Assembly (NCBI RefSeq): GCF_007785775.2
Contig: NZ_VNIK02000002.1
Coordinates: forward strand, 337,321 to 401,320
From: Flagellimonas hadalis
GTDB lineage: Bacteria; Bacteroidota; Bacteroidia; Flavobacteriales; Flavobacteriaceae
DNA length: 64,000 nucleotides
Reading direction: 5' to 3'
Shown: piece after piece, positions 42,211 to 50,302 of the stretch
Layout of the letters: the number at the start of each line of letters is the position of its first letter
How positions within the stretch are numbered: the stretch's first letter is position 1
Notes under the pieces: model-generated
Told to the model about the DNA's origin: nothing
Seen by the model: the letters and a program-made list of their open reading frames with translations, nothing else
Database searches by the model: none
Program-made: the position numbers and the translations under genes

Positions 42211-42708
42211 ATGTTTGAAGAAGAGGACGAATCTGGAAAATCGCACAGCGATTTCGAAAAAATGCCCATTTACCAGAAAGCTTGGCACATTTTTGATGTG
42301 GCCGACAAAATCGCTTCGTTGGTAAATGACGAGGAGGAATATGTCTCCCTCGAAGAAAGTGAACGAAGTTTGCTAAGACACCATGCAGAACAACTCAGGA
42401 ACGATGCCCTATTGATCTGCCCTAAAATTGCCGGAGCCGAAGGGGGCGACCTTTATGACATCCGCATGGAAAATGCCACAATCATCAGAAAAGCTGCACG
42501 TGAGATACAGACCGGTTGTTCGGGGCTCGAAATTTGGGGCTTCAAACATACCGAATATCTCGAGTTGTTACGGAACGAAATCGAAGAGTTCAGGATTTTG
42601 TTTGTGGAATGGGTCAACACCTTCGATCAGTGGAACTACATTGTTGATCGTTGGGGGCTTTTCAATCCCCCAGGAATCAATCATGATGATGATGATGAAG
42701 AGAATTGA
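42211..42708 (+). CDS. Conserved acidic hypothetical protein, helical-bundle-like
   Basis: The 165-residue cytosolic protein is rich in helices (FEKMPIYQKAWHIFDVADKIASLV), in the style of four-helix-bundle proteins, and ends with the acidic tail HDDDDEEN. No catalytic motif is visible. It is co-transcribed with the hypothetical gene directly upstream. Confidence 0.78.
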   Translation: MFEEEDESGKSHSDFEKMPIYQKAWHIFDVADKIASLVNDEEEYVSLEESERSLLRHHAEQLRNDALLICPKIAGAEGGDLYDIRMENATIIRKAAREIQTGCSGLEIWGFKHTEYLELLRNEIEEFRILFVEWVNTFDQWNYIVDRWGLFNPPGINHDDDDEEN

Positions 42709-42772
42709 AACCCCAACAAAACCAGATTCATTCTAAATTGTTTCCATGTATCCGGTTGATTTATAGAATTCG

Positions 42773-42780
42773 TAATTTTG
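42773..42780 (+). promoter_or_regulatory. TAnnTTTG box before the metal efflux operon
   Basis: TAATTTTG lies only 10 nt before the ATG of the His-rich protein gene, giving a very short 5' leader for the efflux operon. A clear -33 element at normal spacing was not found. Confidence 0.45.
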
Positions 42781-42790
42781 TGGAACTGGC

Positions 42791-43189
42791 ATGAAAAAGA
42801 TATTCACCATAGGGACAGCTTTGCTCATCTTTCTACAGAGCGTCAACATCCATTTCAACGATTTGGTTGAGATGGACAAGCTTTTTGAGCACTACCAGTT
42901 CCATTCGGATGAATATGGCGATAATTTTATCGTGTTCCTGTCCAAGCACTATGGCAAGCTGAAGGCTTCCCACAGCGAAAAACACCAAGAGGAACAGCAA
43001 GAGCACGAGCAATTGCCCTTTCAGCATCAATCCCAGTGCTCACAACTCATGGCCTTTGTGGTTGAACCGGAGCCCATATTCCAATCCAGCTCTGAGGTCC
43101 CGATCGACATTGTAAGTAATTTCCATTATCAAGTATCGTATTCCCCCATTTGGGGCGATGGGCCTTTTCAGCCTCCAAGACAAGCCTAA
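42791..43189 (+). CDS. Small His-rich exported protein of the metal efflux operon
   Basis: The 132-residue protein has an N-terminal hydrophobic segment (MKKIFTIGTALLIFLQSVNI) and a histidine- and acid-rich middle (HSEKHQEEQQEHEQLPFQHQSQC). It has no enzyme motif. It lies 79 nt upstream of the CzcA-TolC fusion gene, and I know similar proteins in that place in other Flavobacteriia. It may hold or present divalent metal to the pump in the periplasm, which is inference. Confidence 0.7.
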   Translation: MKKIFTIGTALLIFLQSVNIHFNDLVEMDKLFEHYQFHSDEYGDNFIVFLSKHYGKLKASHSEKHQEEQQEHEQLPFQHQSQCSQLMAFVVEPEPIFQSSSEVPIDIVSNFHYQVSYSPIWGDGPFQPPRQA

Positions 43190-43268
43190 TTCATAGTATT
43201 CCAGCTTTGCTGGACCTATTTCCGTAAGCCTTATTGAATTTATAACGCTATACATTTCCCTATGAATT

Positions 43269-46200
43269 ATGTTTTCAAACATTATATCCTTTAGCATAAG
43301 GAACAAGTTCATTGTTCTTCTCTTTACGGCGGGCATTGCCTTGGTGGGGCTCTATTCGCTGTCACAAATACCCATCGGGGCCGTTCCTGATGTTACGAAC
43401 AACCAGGTACAGGTCTTGACCACTTCGAACAGCCTGTCCACCCAGGACATGGAAAAGTTTGTCACCTATCCGGTGGAACTGGAGATGGCAAACCTTCCGG
43501 GGGTCAAGGAAATCCGTTCGGTTTCCAAGTTTGGTCTTTCCGTGGTCACCATTGTTTTTGAGGACAATATGGGGACCTATCTCCCTAGGCAACTCATCGC
43601 CGAAAAGATAAAGTCCGCGACCAGCCGGATCCCAGAAGGGTTCGGAAACCCAGAGATGGGCCCCATAACCACGGGATTGGGCGAAATCTACCAATATGTG
43701 TTGGATGTGGAACCTGCCTATAAGAATCTTTACAGCTCAACAGAACTCAGGACCATACAGGACTGGATCGTAAAACGTCAACTCTCCGGTATTCCCGGGG
43801 TAGTGGAGGTCAATACCTGGGGCGGACACCTCAAACAATACGAGGTCGCCATCCAGACCCAAAAACTGAACGCCTTCAATATTACCGCAAAAGAAATCTT
43901 CACCGCCTTGGAAATGAACAACAGCGTTACCGGCGGTGGTTATATCGAAAAAGTGAACCAAGCCTATTTTATCCGCGGGGAAGGTTTGGTCGGTAGTCTT
44001 CAGGACATCGAAAACATTGTCGTGACCACCAGAAATGGCATTCCCATTTATATCAAGGATGTGGCCAAGGTCGGTTTTGGAAGTGCCCCCCGGTTTGGGG
44101 CGATCACGGGCAACGGTGAGGGCGAAAAAGTCCTTGGCCAGATCATGATGCTGAAAGATGCCGATTCCAAACGGGTCATCGAGGCCGTAAAGGAACGGGT
44201 CTCCACCATTTCCAAATCCTTGCCCGAAGGGGTCTATATCAATCCGTTTCTGGACCGTAGCGAACTCATTGGACGGACCACCTTTACCGTAACGGAAAAC
44301 TTGATCCTCGGTTGCCTGATCGTCATTTTCGTTGTGGTCCTGCTCTTGGGCAATTGGCGGTCCGGGCTTGTGGTGGCATCGGTGATCCCTCTCTGTTTGC
44401 TGTTCGCCTTGACCCTGATGAACATTTTTGGGGTGGATGCCAACCTATTGAGCCTTGGGGCCATCGATTTTGGCATCATCATAGATGGGGCGGTAATCAT
44501 CGTGGAGTACATTGCCTTCCAAATCACCCAAAAGAAAGCCGATCTGGCCCATTTGGGCAAGGAAGAAACACAGTCCGCCAAAGATGATATCACCTTGAAA
44601 GGGGCTACAAAAATGATGAACTCCGCCGTCTTTGGACAGCTTATCATTCTCATTGTGTTCATCCCCATTCTATCCTTGAGCGGTGTGGAGGGCAAAATGT
44701 TCAAACCCATGGCCCTGACTTTCAGTTTTGCCCTGTTGGGAGCCATTCTGTTGTGTTTCACTTATGTGCCCGTGGCCTCCGCATTGTTCCTAAAACCATC
44801 CAAGGAATCGCCCAAGAGCATTTCCACCCGTTTGGTCAACTGGATCAACCGAAGGTATGAACCGATCATCGAATGGGCCATGAAAAGCAAGAAACTGGTC
44901 CTTTCCGCTGCAGCTGCACTGTTGGTGGGAGCCATTTTGCTCTTTTCCTCGATGGGAGGCGAATTCGTTCCCACACTGGACGAAGGGGATTTTGTGATCC
45001 AACCCGTTTTGAAAACAGGCACCACTTTGACAAAGACCATTGAAACGACAACCAAAATGGAACAGATCCTATTGGAAGAGTTTCCTGAGGTAAAACAGGT
45101 GGTGAGTCGTATCGGGGCCGCAGAAGTGCCCACAGACCCAATGTCCATGGAAGAAAGCGATGTGATCATTTCCCTGAAACCAAAGAGTGAATGGGTCTCT
45201 GCCGAAACCAAGGATGAACTCGCCGACAAGTTCAAGGAGGCCTTGGCGGTCATTCCAGGAATCGAGTTGGAGTTCACCCAGCCCATTGAAATGCGTTTCA
45301 ATGAATTGATCACAGGGGTACGGGCCGACATCGCCATCAAAATTTTTGGGCAGGACCTGGAAATCCTGAACAAAAAGGCCAACGAGATCAAGGACCTTAT
45401 CCAAAATGTGGAAGGGGCCTCGGACATCATTGTGGAAAAAGTGGAAGGTCTCCCCCAAATGAACGTATCCTTTGACCGCGCCAAAATTGCACGGTATGGA
45501 CTCAATATCGCCGATCTGAACGAGATGATCGCCATGGGTTTTGCAGGCAAAGTAGTGGGAAGTGTGTTCGAAGGGGAACGCCAATTTGATATGGCCGTTC
45601 GGTTGGATTCGGAAAACCGAAAAGATATCTCCAACCTGAAAAACCTCTATGTCGACATTCCCAACGGTGGAAAGATCCCGATGAGTGAACTTGCGGAGAT
45701 CAGCTATCAAAAAGGGGCAGCCAAGATTTCCAGGGACAATACCCAGAGGCGGATCGTGGTCGGCATCAATGTTCGAAACCGTGACCTCCAGTCCGTTGTG
45801 GACGATGTGCAGTTACTGATCGATCAAAACATAACATTGCCCCCTGGATACATTATCACCTATGGTGGCCAGTTCGAAAATCTCCAAAATGCAAAAGCCA
45901 GGTTGATGATAGCCGTACCCATTGCATTGTTGCTCATTTTCATCATGCTCTATTTTGCCTTTGGTTCAGTCAAGGAAGCCCTCCTCATCTTCTCTGCCAT
46001 CCCGCTATCTGCTGTGGGAGGTGTGCTTTTGCTCTGGCTCCGGGGCATGCCCTTCAGCATATCGGCGGGGGTAGGTTTTATTGCGCTTTTTGGTATTGCG
46101 GTACTGAACGGAATCGTACTCATAGAGCATTTCAAAGAGCTCAAAGGCGAAGACTTTGATTCCATGGAAGACCTCATCAAACAGGGTACCAAGGACAGGC

Positions 46201-47615
46201 TCCGTGCCGTACTCTTGACCGCATCGGCAGCGGCATTGGGGTTCTTGCCCATGGCCGTGTCCACCAACGCCGGAGCAGAGGTGCAAAGACCCTTGGCCAC
46301 GGTGGTGATCGGCGGATTGGTGACGGCGACCATACTCACCCTGGTGGTCCTGCCCGTTTTGTATTCGTATGCGAACAATATTAAGTTCAAAGGAATGAGA
46401 AAAAGAAGAAAAGAACGAAAATTGAACCGGAACGGATTGACCATCCTGCTTATTTTGATGGCTGCTTCCGGATTTTCCCAAGACAAGCTGGATCTGGAAG
46501 ACCTTATGACGCTTTCATTGAAAAACAACAAGGGGATACAGGCCGGTTCGTTGATGGTAGATCAAGCGGAAACCCTCAAGGGAACTGCTTTTGAGTTTGA
46601 CAAAACGGACATCTATTACCAATATGATGAAAACAACCTTGCATTGAACGGGGAACCTTTGAAGGTTTTTGGGGCTCAGCAACAGTTTGAGTTCCCCACC
46701 GTATATGGTGCCAAGAACAAGCTTCAAAAGTCCAAACATGAGTTTCAAAAATCATCTTTTGAGATCCAAAAGAAGCAACTGTACCAATCGTTGAGCAATG
46801 CCTATTACCAGTACCAGACCCTGACCCAAAAGGCAAAGCTCTATGGGACGTTGGACAGCATTTACAGCAATTTTGCCCATGCGGCAAATAGACGTTTTGA
46901 ACTTGGGGAGACCAATTATCTGGAAAAAGTGACGGCCACGGCCAAGCAACGCCAGATCACGAACACCTACTCCAAAATAAAACAGCAGATCCTGACCACC
47001 TATGGTGAGATTGTGAGCTTGGTCCAAAGCGGGGATACCTTGGACATTCTGGAAGAGCAGCCCAAAAAACTCACGGTACTGAACGCCCAGGGAATGTTGG
47101 AAACGGAAACTACCTTTTTGGACCATCGCCAAGAGCTCAGCAATGCCCAAAAGAGCTTGGAGGAGAACCGCTTGCTGCCCGACTTGAACCTGGAGTATTT
47201 TCAAGGGACCAACAAAGGGCTGGGGACATCGCTGTACGGCATCCAACTGGGGGTTCGCATCCCGATTTTCTTTTTCGGCCATAGCAGCAAGGTAAAATCG
47301 TCCAAGATACAGACCAAGATCACGGAGATGGAAAACACGGAGATTACCGTTGCCATGAACCAACGCTACAAAACCTTGTTGGGACAATTGGAGCAACAGG
47401 CCCAAGAACTCTCCTATTATGAGGACGAGGGCGGTCAGCTTTCCGACCAGATCTTGAAGGCGGCCACCGGAAATTTTCAAAATGGGGAAATCGACTTTTT
47501 CCAATACATCCAAAGTCTGGAGAACGCCTATGACATCCAACTCAATTATCTGGATGTGCTCAGCCAATACAATCAGACTGTAATCGCCATTAATTACTTG
47601 ACCATAACATTATAA
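43269..47615 (+). CDS. czcA: CzcA-type heavy metal RND pump fused to a TolC domain
   Basis: The 1448-residue fusion has a full heavy-metal RND permease at about 1-1040. Its TM4 motif DFGIIIDGA (D400, D406) with E413 is that of divalent-cation (Co/Zn/Cd) pumps rather than Cu/Ag pumps. Residues about 1043-1071 are a basic stretch plus hydrophobic segment ending AASGFSQ, much like a signal peptide. Residues about 1072-1448 form a complete TolC-like channel domain. The pump's last helix ends in the cytosol, so the inner segment must carry the TolC part outward and may be cut. The adaptor gene follows 2 nt on. Confidence 0.93.
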   Translation: MFSNIISFSIRNKFIVLLFTAGIALVGLYSLSQIPIGAVPDVTNNQVQVLTTSNSLSTQDMEKFVTYPVELEMANLPGVKEIRSVSKFGLSVVTIVFEDNMGTYLPRQLIAEKIKSATSRIPEGFGNPEMGPITTGLGEIYQYVLDVEPAYKNLYSSTELRTIQDWIVKRQLSGIPGVVEVNTWGGHLKQYEVAIQTQKLNAFNITAKEIFTALEMNNSVTGGGYIEKVNQAYFIRGEGLVGSLQDIENIVVTTRNGIPIYIKDVAKVGFGSAPRFGAITGNGEGEKVLGQIMMLKDADSKRVIEAVKERVSTISKSLPEGVYINPFLDRSELIGRTTFTVTENLILGCLIVIFVVVLLLGNWRSGLVVASVIPLCLLFALTLMNIFGVDANLLSLGAIDFGIIIDGAVIIVEYIAFQITQKKADLAHLGKEETQSAKDDITLKGATKMMNSAVFGQLIILIVFIPILSLSGVEGKMFKPMALTFSFALLGAILLCFTYVPVASALFLKPSKESPKSISTRLVNWINRRYEPIIEWAMKSKKLVLSAAAALLVGAILLFSSMGGEFVPTLDEGDFVIQPVLKTGTTLTKTIETTTKMEQILLEEFPEVKQVVSRIGAAEVPTDPMSMEESDVIISLKPKSEWVSAETKDELADKFKEALAVIPGIELEFTQPIEMRFNELITGVRADIAIKIFGQDLEILNKKANEIKDLIQNVEGASDIIVEKVEGLPQMNVSFDRAKIARYGLNIADLNEMIAMGFAGKVVGSVFEGERQFDMAVRLDSENRKDISNLKNLYVDIPNGGKIPMSELAEISYQKGAAKISRDNTQRRIVVGINVRNRDLQSVVDDVQLLIDQNITLPPGYIITYGGQFENLQNAKARLMIAVPIALLLIFIMLYFAFGSVKEALLIFSAIPLSAVGGVLLLWLRGMPFSISAGVGFIALFGIAVLNGIVLIEHFKELKGEDFDSMEDLIKQGTKDRLRAVLLTASAAALGFLPMAVSTNAGAEVQRPLATVVIGGLVTATILTLVVLPVLYSYANNIKFKGMRKRRKERKLNRNGLTILLILMAASGFSQDKLDLEDLMTLSLKNNKGIQAGSLMVDQAETLKGTAFEFDKTDIYYQYDENNLALNGEPLKVFGAQQQFEFPTVYGAKNKLQKSKHEFQKSSFEIQKKQLYQSLSNAYYQYQTLTQKAKLYGTLDSIYSNFAHAANRRFELGETNYLEKVTATAKQRQITNTYSKIKQQILTTYGEIVSLVQSGDTLDILEEQPKKLTVLNAQGMLETETTFLDHRQELSNAQKSLEENRLLPDLNLEYFQGTNKGLGTSLYGIQLGVRIPIFFFGHSSKVKSSKIQTKITEMENTEITVAMNQRYKTLLGQLEQQAQELSYYEDEGGQLSDQILKAATGNFQNGEIDFFQYIQSLENAYDIQLNYLDVLSQYNQTVIAINYLTITL

Positions 47616-47617
47616 CC

Positions 47618-48742
47618 ATGAAACATATCATCCAATTTGCCACTGTTTTTCTTTTGTTGACGGGCTGCGGCAATAAAAACAATCAAAAATCTGCCTCCGA
47701 AGAACAGTCAGAGGAAAAGGGAATCGTAGTGACACAAAATCAATTTGACTCCAATTCCCTGACGTTGGGAACCATGGAAAAGAGAACGTTCCCCAAAATG
47801 GTGGAGACCTCGGGAATGATTGACGTACCGCCCGAAAACCGAGCCAGTGTGACAGCCTTCATGGGCGGTTTCGTAAAAAAGACCTCCCTATTGATCGGCG
47901 ACCGAGTCAAAAAGGGACAATTGTTGGTGACCTTGGAAAACCAGGAATTTGTACAGATGCAACAGGAATATCTTGAGGTTTTCAACCAATTGGATTTTTT
48001 GAAGGCCGAGTTTGAACGCAACCAGACCCTTTTTGATGAAAAAATAGCCTCACAAAAGAATTTTTTGCAGGCGAAGAGCAATTATGAAATGGCGAAGGCC
48101 CGTTACCAAGGCCTGCGGGAACAATTGCAGATGCTCAACATTTCACCCAGCAAGGTGGAACAGGGGCAAATTTCCCCTGAAGCGGCAATTTATGCTCCTA
48201 TCTCGGGAAGCATCATCCAAATGAACGTGGGCAGAGGAAGCTATGTATCCCCTGCTACCGAGATTTTGGAGATTGTGGACAACAGCCATGTGCATTTGGA
48301 GCTCACGGTTTTCGAAAAGGACATCCTCAAAGTGAAGAAAGGACAAAAGATCCAATTTAAAATTCCTGAAGCATCCGAAGAAACCTTCAACGCAGAGGTC
48401 CATTTAGTGGGAGCCTCCATTGATGGGGCCAAACGTTCCATACAGGTCCATGGCCATTTGGAACGCGAGGACGAGAATTTTCTGCCGGGCATGTTCGTGG
48501 ATGCCATGATCATGACGGACACCATCAAGACTTGGTCATTGCCAGAAGAAGCAGTGATCGAGTCCGAGGGCAGCCACTTCGTCCTCAGATTGTTGGGCAA
48601 GGAAGATGGTGGTTATACTTTTGAACGTGTGGCCGTGAAACCAGGGAATACCTTTGATGGCCATACCGAGATCATCCGTACGGAATGGTCGGAGACGGAC
48701 CAATTTTTGACCAAGGGTGTCTTTGACCTGATTGGGGGATAA
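47618..48742 (+). CDS. czcB: Heavy metal efflux periplasmic adaptor (CzcB/CusB-like lipoprotein)
   Basis: The 374-residue membrane-fusion protein has lipobox LLLTGC (Cys17), a helical hairpin (about 105-175), lipoyl halves (VTAFMGGFVKKTSLLIGDRVKKGQLLVTLENQEF and AAIYAPISGSIIQMNVGRGSYV) and a beta-barrel domain. It joins the RND pump to its TolC domain. No His-rich N-terminal metal site of the CzcB type is evident. It is the last gene of the plus-strand operon, with 4 nt to the convergent ZIP gene. Confidence 0.92.
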   Translation: MKHIIQFATVFLLLTGCGNKNNQKSASEEQSEEKGIVVTQNQFDSNSLTLGTMEKRTFPKMVETSGMIDVPPENRASVTAFMGGFVKKTSLLIGDRVKKGQLLVTLENQEFVQMQQEYLEVFNQLDFLKAEFERNQTLFDEKIASQKNFLQAKSNYEMAKARYQGLREQLQMLNISPSKVEQGQISPEAAIYAPISGSIIQMNVGRGSYVSPATEILEIVDNSHVHLELTVFEKDILKVKKGQKIQFKIPEASEETFNAEVHLVGASIDGAKRSIQVHGHLEREDENFLPGMFVDAMIMTDTIKTWSLPEEAVIESEGSHFVLRLLGKEDGGYTFERVAVKPGNTFDGHTEIIRTEWSETDQFLTKGVFDLIGG

Positions 48743-48746
48743 TTTA

Positions 48747-49568
48747 TTATCCTAGGCCTACGTCCAAGGTCATCATAATGATAAATCCGCCGATAAAGCC
48801 CATCGTGGCGATATCGGTGTATTTGTCCTGTTGCGTTTCGGGGATCACCTCCTCGACCACCACAAAGATCATCGCCCCGGCAGCAAAGGAAAGGGCATAG
48901 GGCAAAATGGGCTCAAAAGTGAGCACGGCCCATGCGCCGAGTACACCTGCTATGGGTTCCACGATGGCCGAGGCCTGTCCATAGACCCAACTCTTCCATC
49001 TACTCAATCCATGTCGTCTGAGTGGCATGGCCACGGCAAACCCTTCGGGGAAGTTCTGGAGACCAATACCAATGGCCAAAGCAACCGCACCACCGATGGA
49101 AGCTCCTTCAAAACCTGCCGCCACACCACCAAACAATACGCCCACGGCCAATCCTTCGGGAATGTTGTGCAGCGTAATGGCCAAGGTAAGCAAGGTGGTC
49201 CTGTGCCAAGGGGTTTTCACGCCTTCGGCCTCGCTCATTTTAAAATTGATGTGGAGGTGGGGCAATATTTTGTCCAGACCAAAAATAAATCCGGCACCCA
49301 ACAAGAACCCGACCGCAGCAGGGATCACTTTCACAAAACCCTCGCCTTCGCTCATTTCGATCCCCGGTGCCAAGAGGCTCCAGAAACTTGCCGCCACCAT
49401 GACCCCTCCGGTAAACCCCAACATGCCATCCAGTACGGCACGGTTGGCACTTTTGAAGAAGAACACCAGTCCGGCCCCCAAAGCGGTGAGCCCCCAAGTG
49501 AACAATGTGGCATAAAAAGCTGCCAAAACGGGGTCTATTTCCTTAAAATAATTGATTACTTGTTCCAT
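48747..49568 (-). CDS. ZIP family divalent metal transporter
   Basis: The 273-residue protein has eight transmembrane helices with the metal-site motifs HNIPEGLAVGV (TM4) and QNFPEGFAVAMPL (TM5). It imports divalent metal such as Zn, Mn or Fe. Its ATG shares one base with the TGA of the DtxR-type repressor gene upstream, so the two are translationally coupled. Control by that repressor favours Mn or Fe as substrate; Zn remains possible. Confidence 0.92.
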   Translation of the reverse strand: MEQVINYFKEIDPVLAAFYATLFTWGLTALGAGLVFFFKSANRAVLDGMLGFTGGVMVAASFWSLLAPGIEMSEGEGFVKVIPAAVGFLLGAGFIFGLDKILPHLHINFKMSEAEGVKTPWHRTTLLTLAITLHNIPEGLAVGVLFGGVAAGFEGASIGGAVALAIGIGLQNFPEGFAVAMPLRRHGLSRWKSWVYGQASAIVEPIAGVLGAWAVLTFEPILPYALSFAAGAMIFVVVEEVIPETQQDKYTDIATMGFIGGFIIMMTLDVGLG

Positions 49569-50224
49569 CAGTCATTCTTTTTTACGTAAAGGTTGGATGC
49601 TATCTGGTGGGAAATCCGAAGCTCTTTTCCCTCCATCAATATCTGTAGGGATTGGTCAAAATCCTCTTTGTCCAAGATCTTGATCGTGTTTCCCAAAGCT
49701 ATCTTGTTCTTGTCCAAAAATTTCAGGAACGGAGCGGAGGAATCCTTGACCCCGACACACACTCCCTGTGTATTGATGGGCATATCGCTGAGCAATTGCT
49801 TGTCCCGCTCCATGAACTTTCCGTCCTTGGTGGGAATGGGGTCCCCGTGCGGATCGTATTTGGGAAAATCCAACAGCGCATCGATTTTGTCTATCAATTT
49901 TTCGCTTTTGATGTGTTCCAACTGCTCTGCCACTTCGTGCACCTCGTCCCAGGTAAAATCCAGTTTTTTCACCAAGAACACTTCCCAGAGCCTGTGTTTC
50001 CTGATAATGGAGAGGGCAGTCCGTGTCCCTGAATCGGTCAGGGAAATCCCTTGGTACTTTTTATAGTGCACCAAGCCCTTTTCGGCCAGTTTCTTGGCCA
50101 TATCGGTAACGGACGATGGTTTGGTTTCCATCTGCTCCGCAATGGCATTGGTGGTAATGGGTCCCGGTTCCCCATTGCCCAAATGAAAAATGGCCTTTAA
50201 ATAATTCTCTTCCGATCGGGTCAT
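49568..50224 (-). CDS. DtxR/MntR family metal-dependent repressor
   Basis: The 218-residue protein has an N-terminal winged helix (about 3-65; ITTNAIAEQMETKPSSVTDMAKKLAEKG), the metal-binding and dimerisation domain (about 66-140; HRLWEVFLVKKLDFTWDEVHEVAEQLEHI) and a FeoA-like SH3 domain (about 150-215). With metal bound it should repress the ZIP gene and the divergent TonB receptor gene. A candidate operator TTTAG-N6-CTAAA lies in the 78-nt gap before that receptor. Confidence 0.92.
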   Translation of the reverse strand: MTRSEENYLKAIFHLGNGEPGPITTNAIAEQMETKPSSVTDMAKKLAEKGLVHYKKYQGISLTDSGTRTALSIIRKHRLWEVFLVKKLDFTWDEVHEVAEQLEHIKSEKLIDKIDALLDFPKYDPHGDPIPTKDGKFMERDKQLLSDMPINTQGVCVGVKDSSAPFLKFLDKNKIALGNTIKILDKEDFDQSLQILMEGKELRISHQIASNLYVKKND

Positions 50225-50270
50225 GAAAAAAATTTTTCCAAAAATACATTTTTATTTATCAAAACCTATT

Positions 50271-50286
50271 TTTAGTTTTGTCTAAA
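50271..50286. promoter_or_regulatory. Candidate DtxR/MntR operator
   Basis: TTTAG-TTTTGT-CTAAA is a perfect 5-bp inverted repeat with a 6-bp spacer, the outline of DtxR-family boxes (TTAG...CTAA). It lies between the repressor gene and the divergent TonB receptor gene, 17 nt before the receptor ATG. A further CTAAA (50298-50302) directly precedes the start codon. Confidence 0.5.
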
Positions 50287-50302
50287 TTTTAATTTAAACT
50301 AA

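Noticed and set aside
44762..45634. A 290-codon antisense frame over the czcA gene
   Set aside because: The Ser/Thr/Met-rich sequence is typical of reverse-strand translation of an RND gene.
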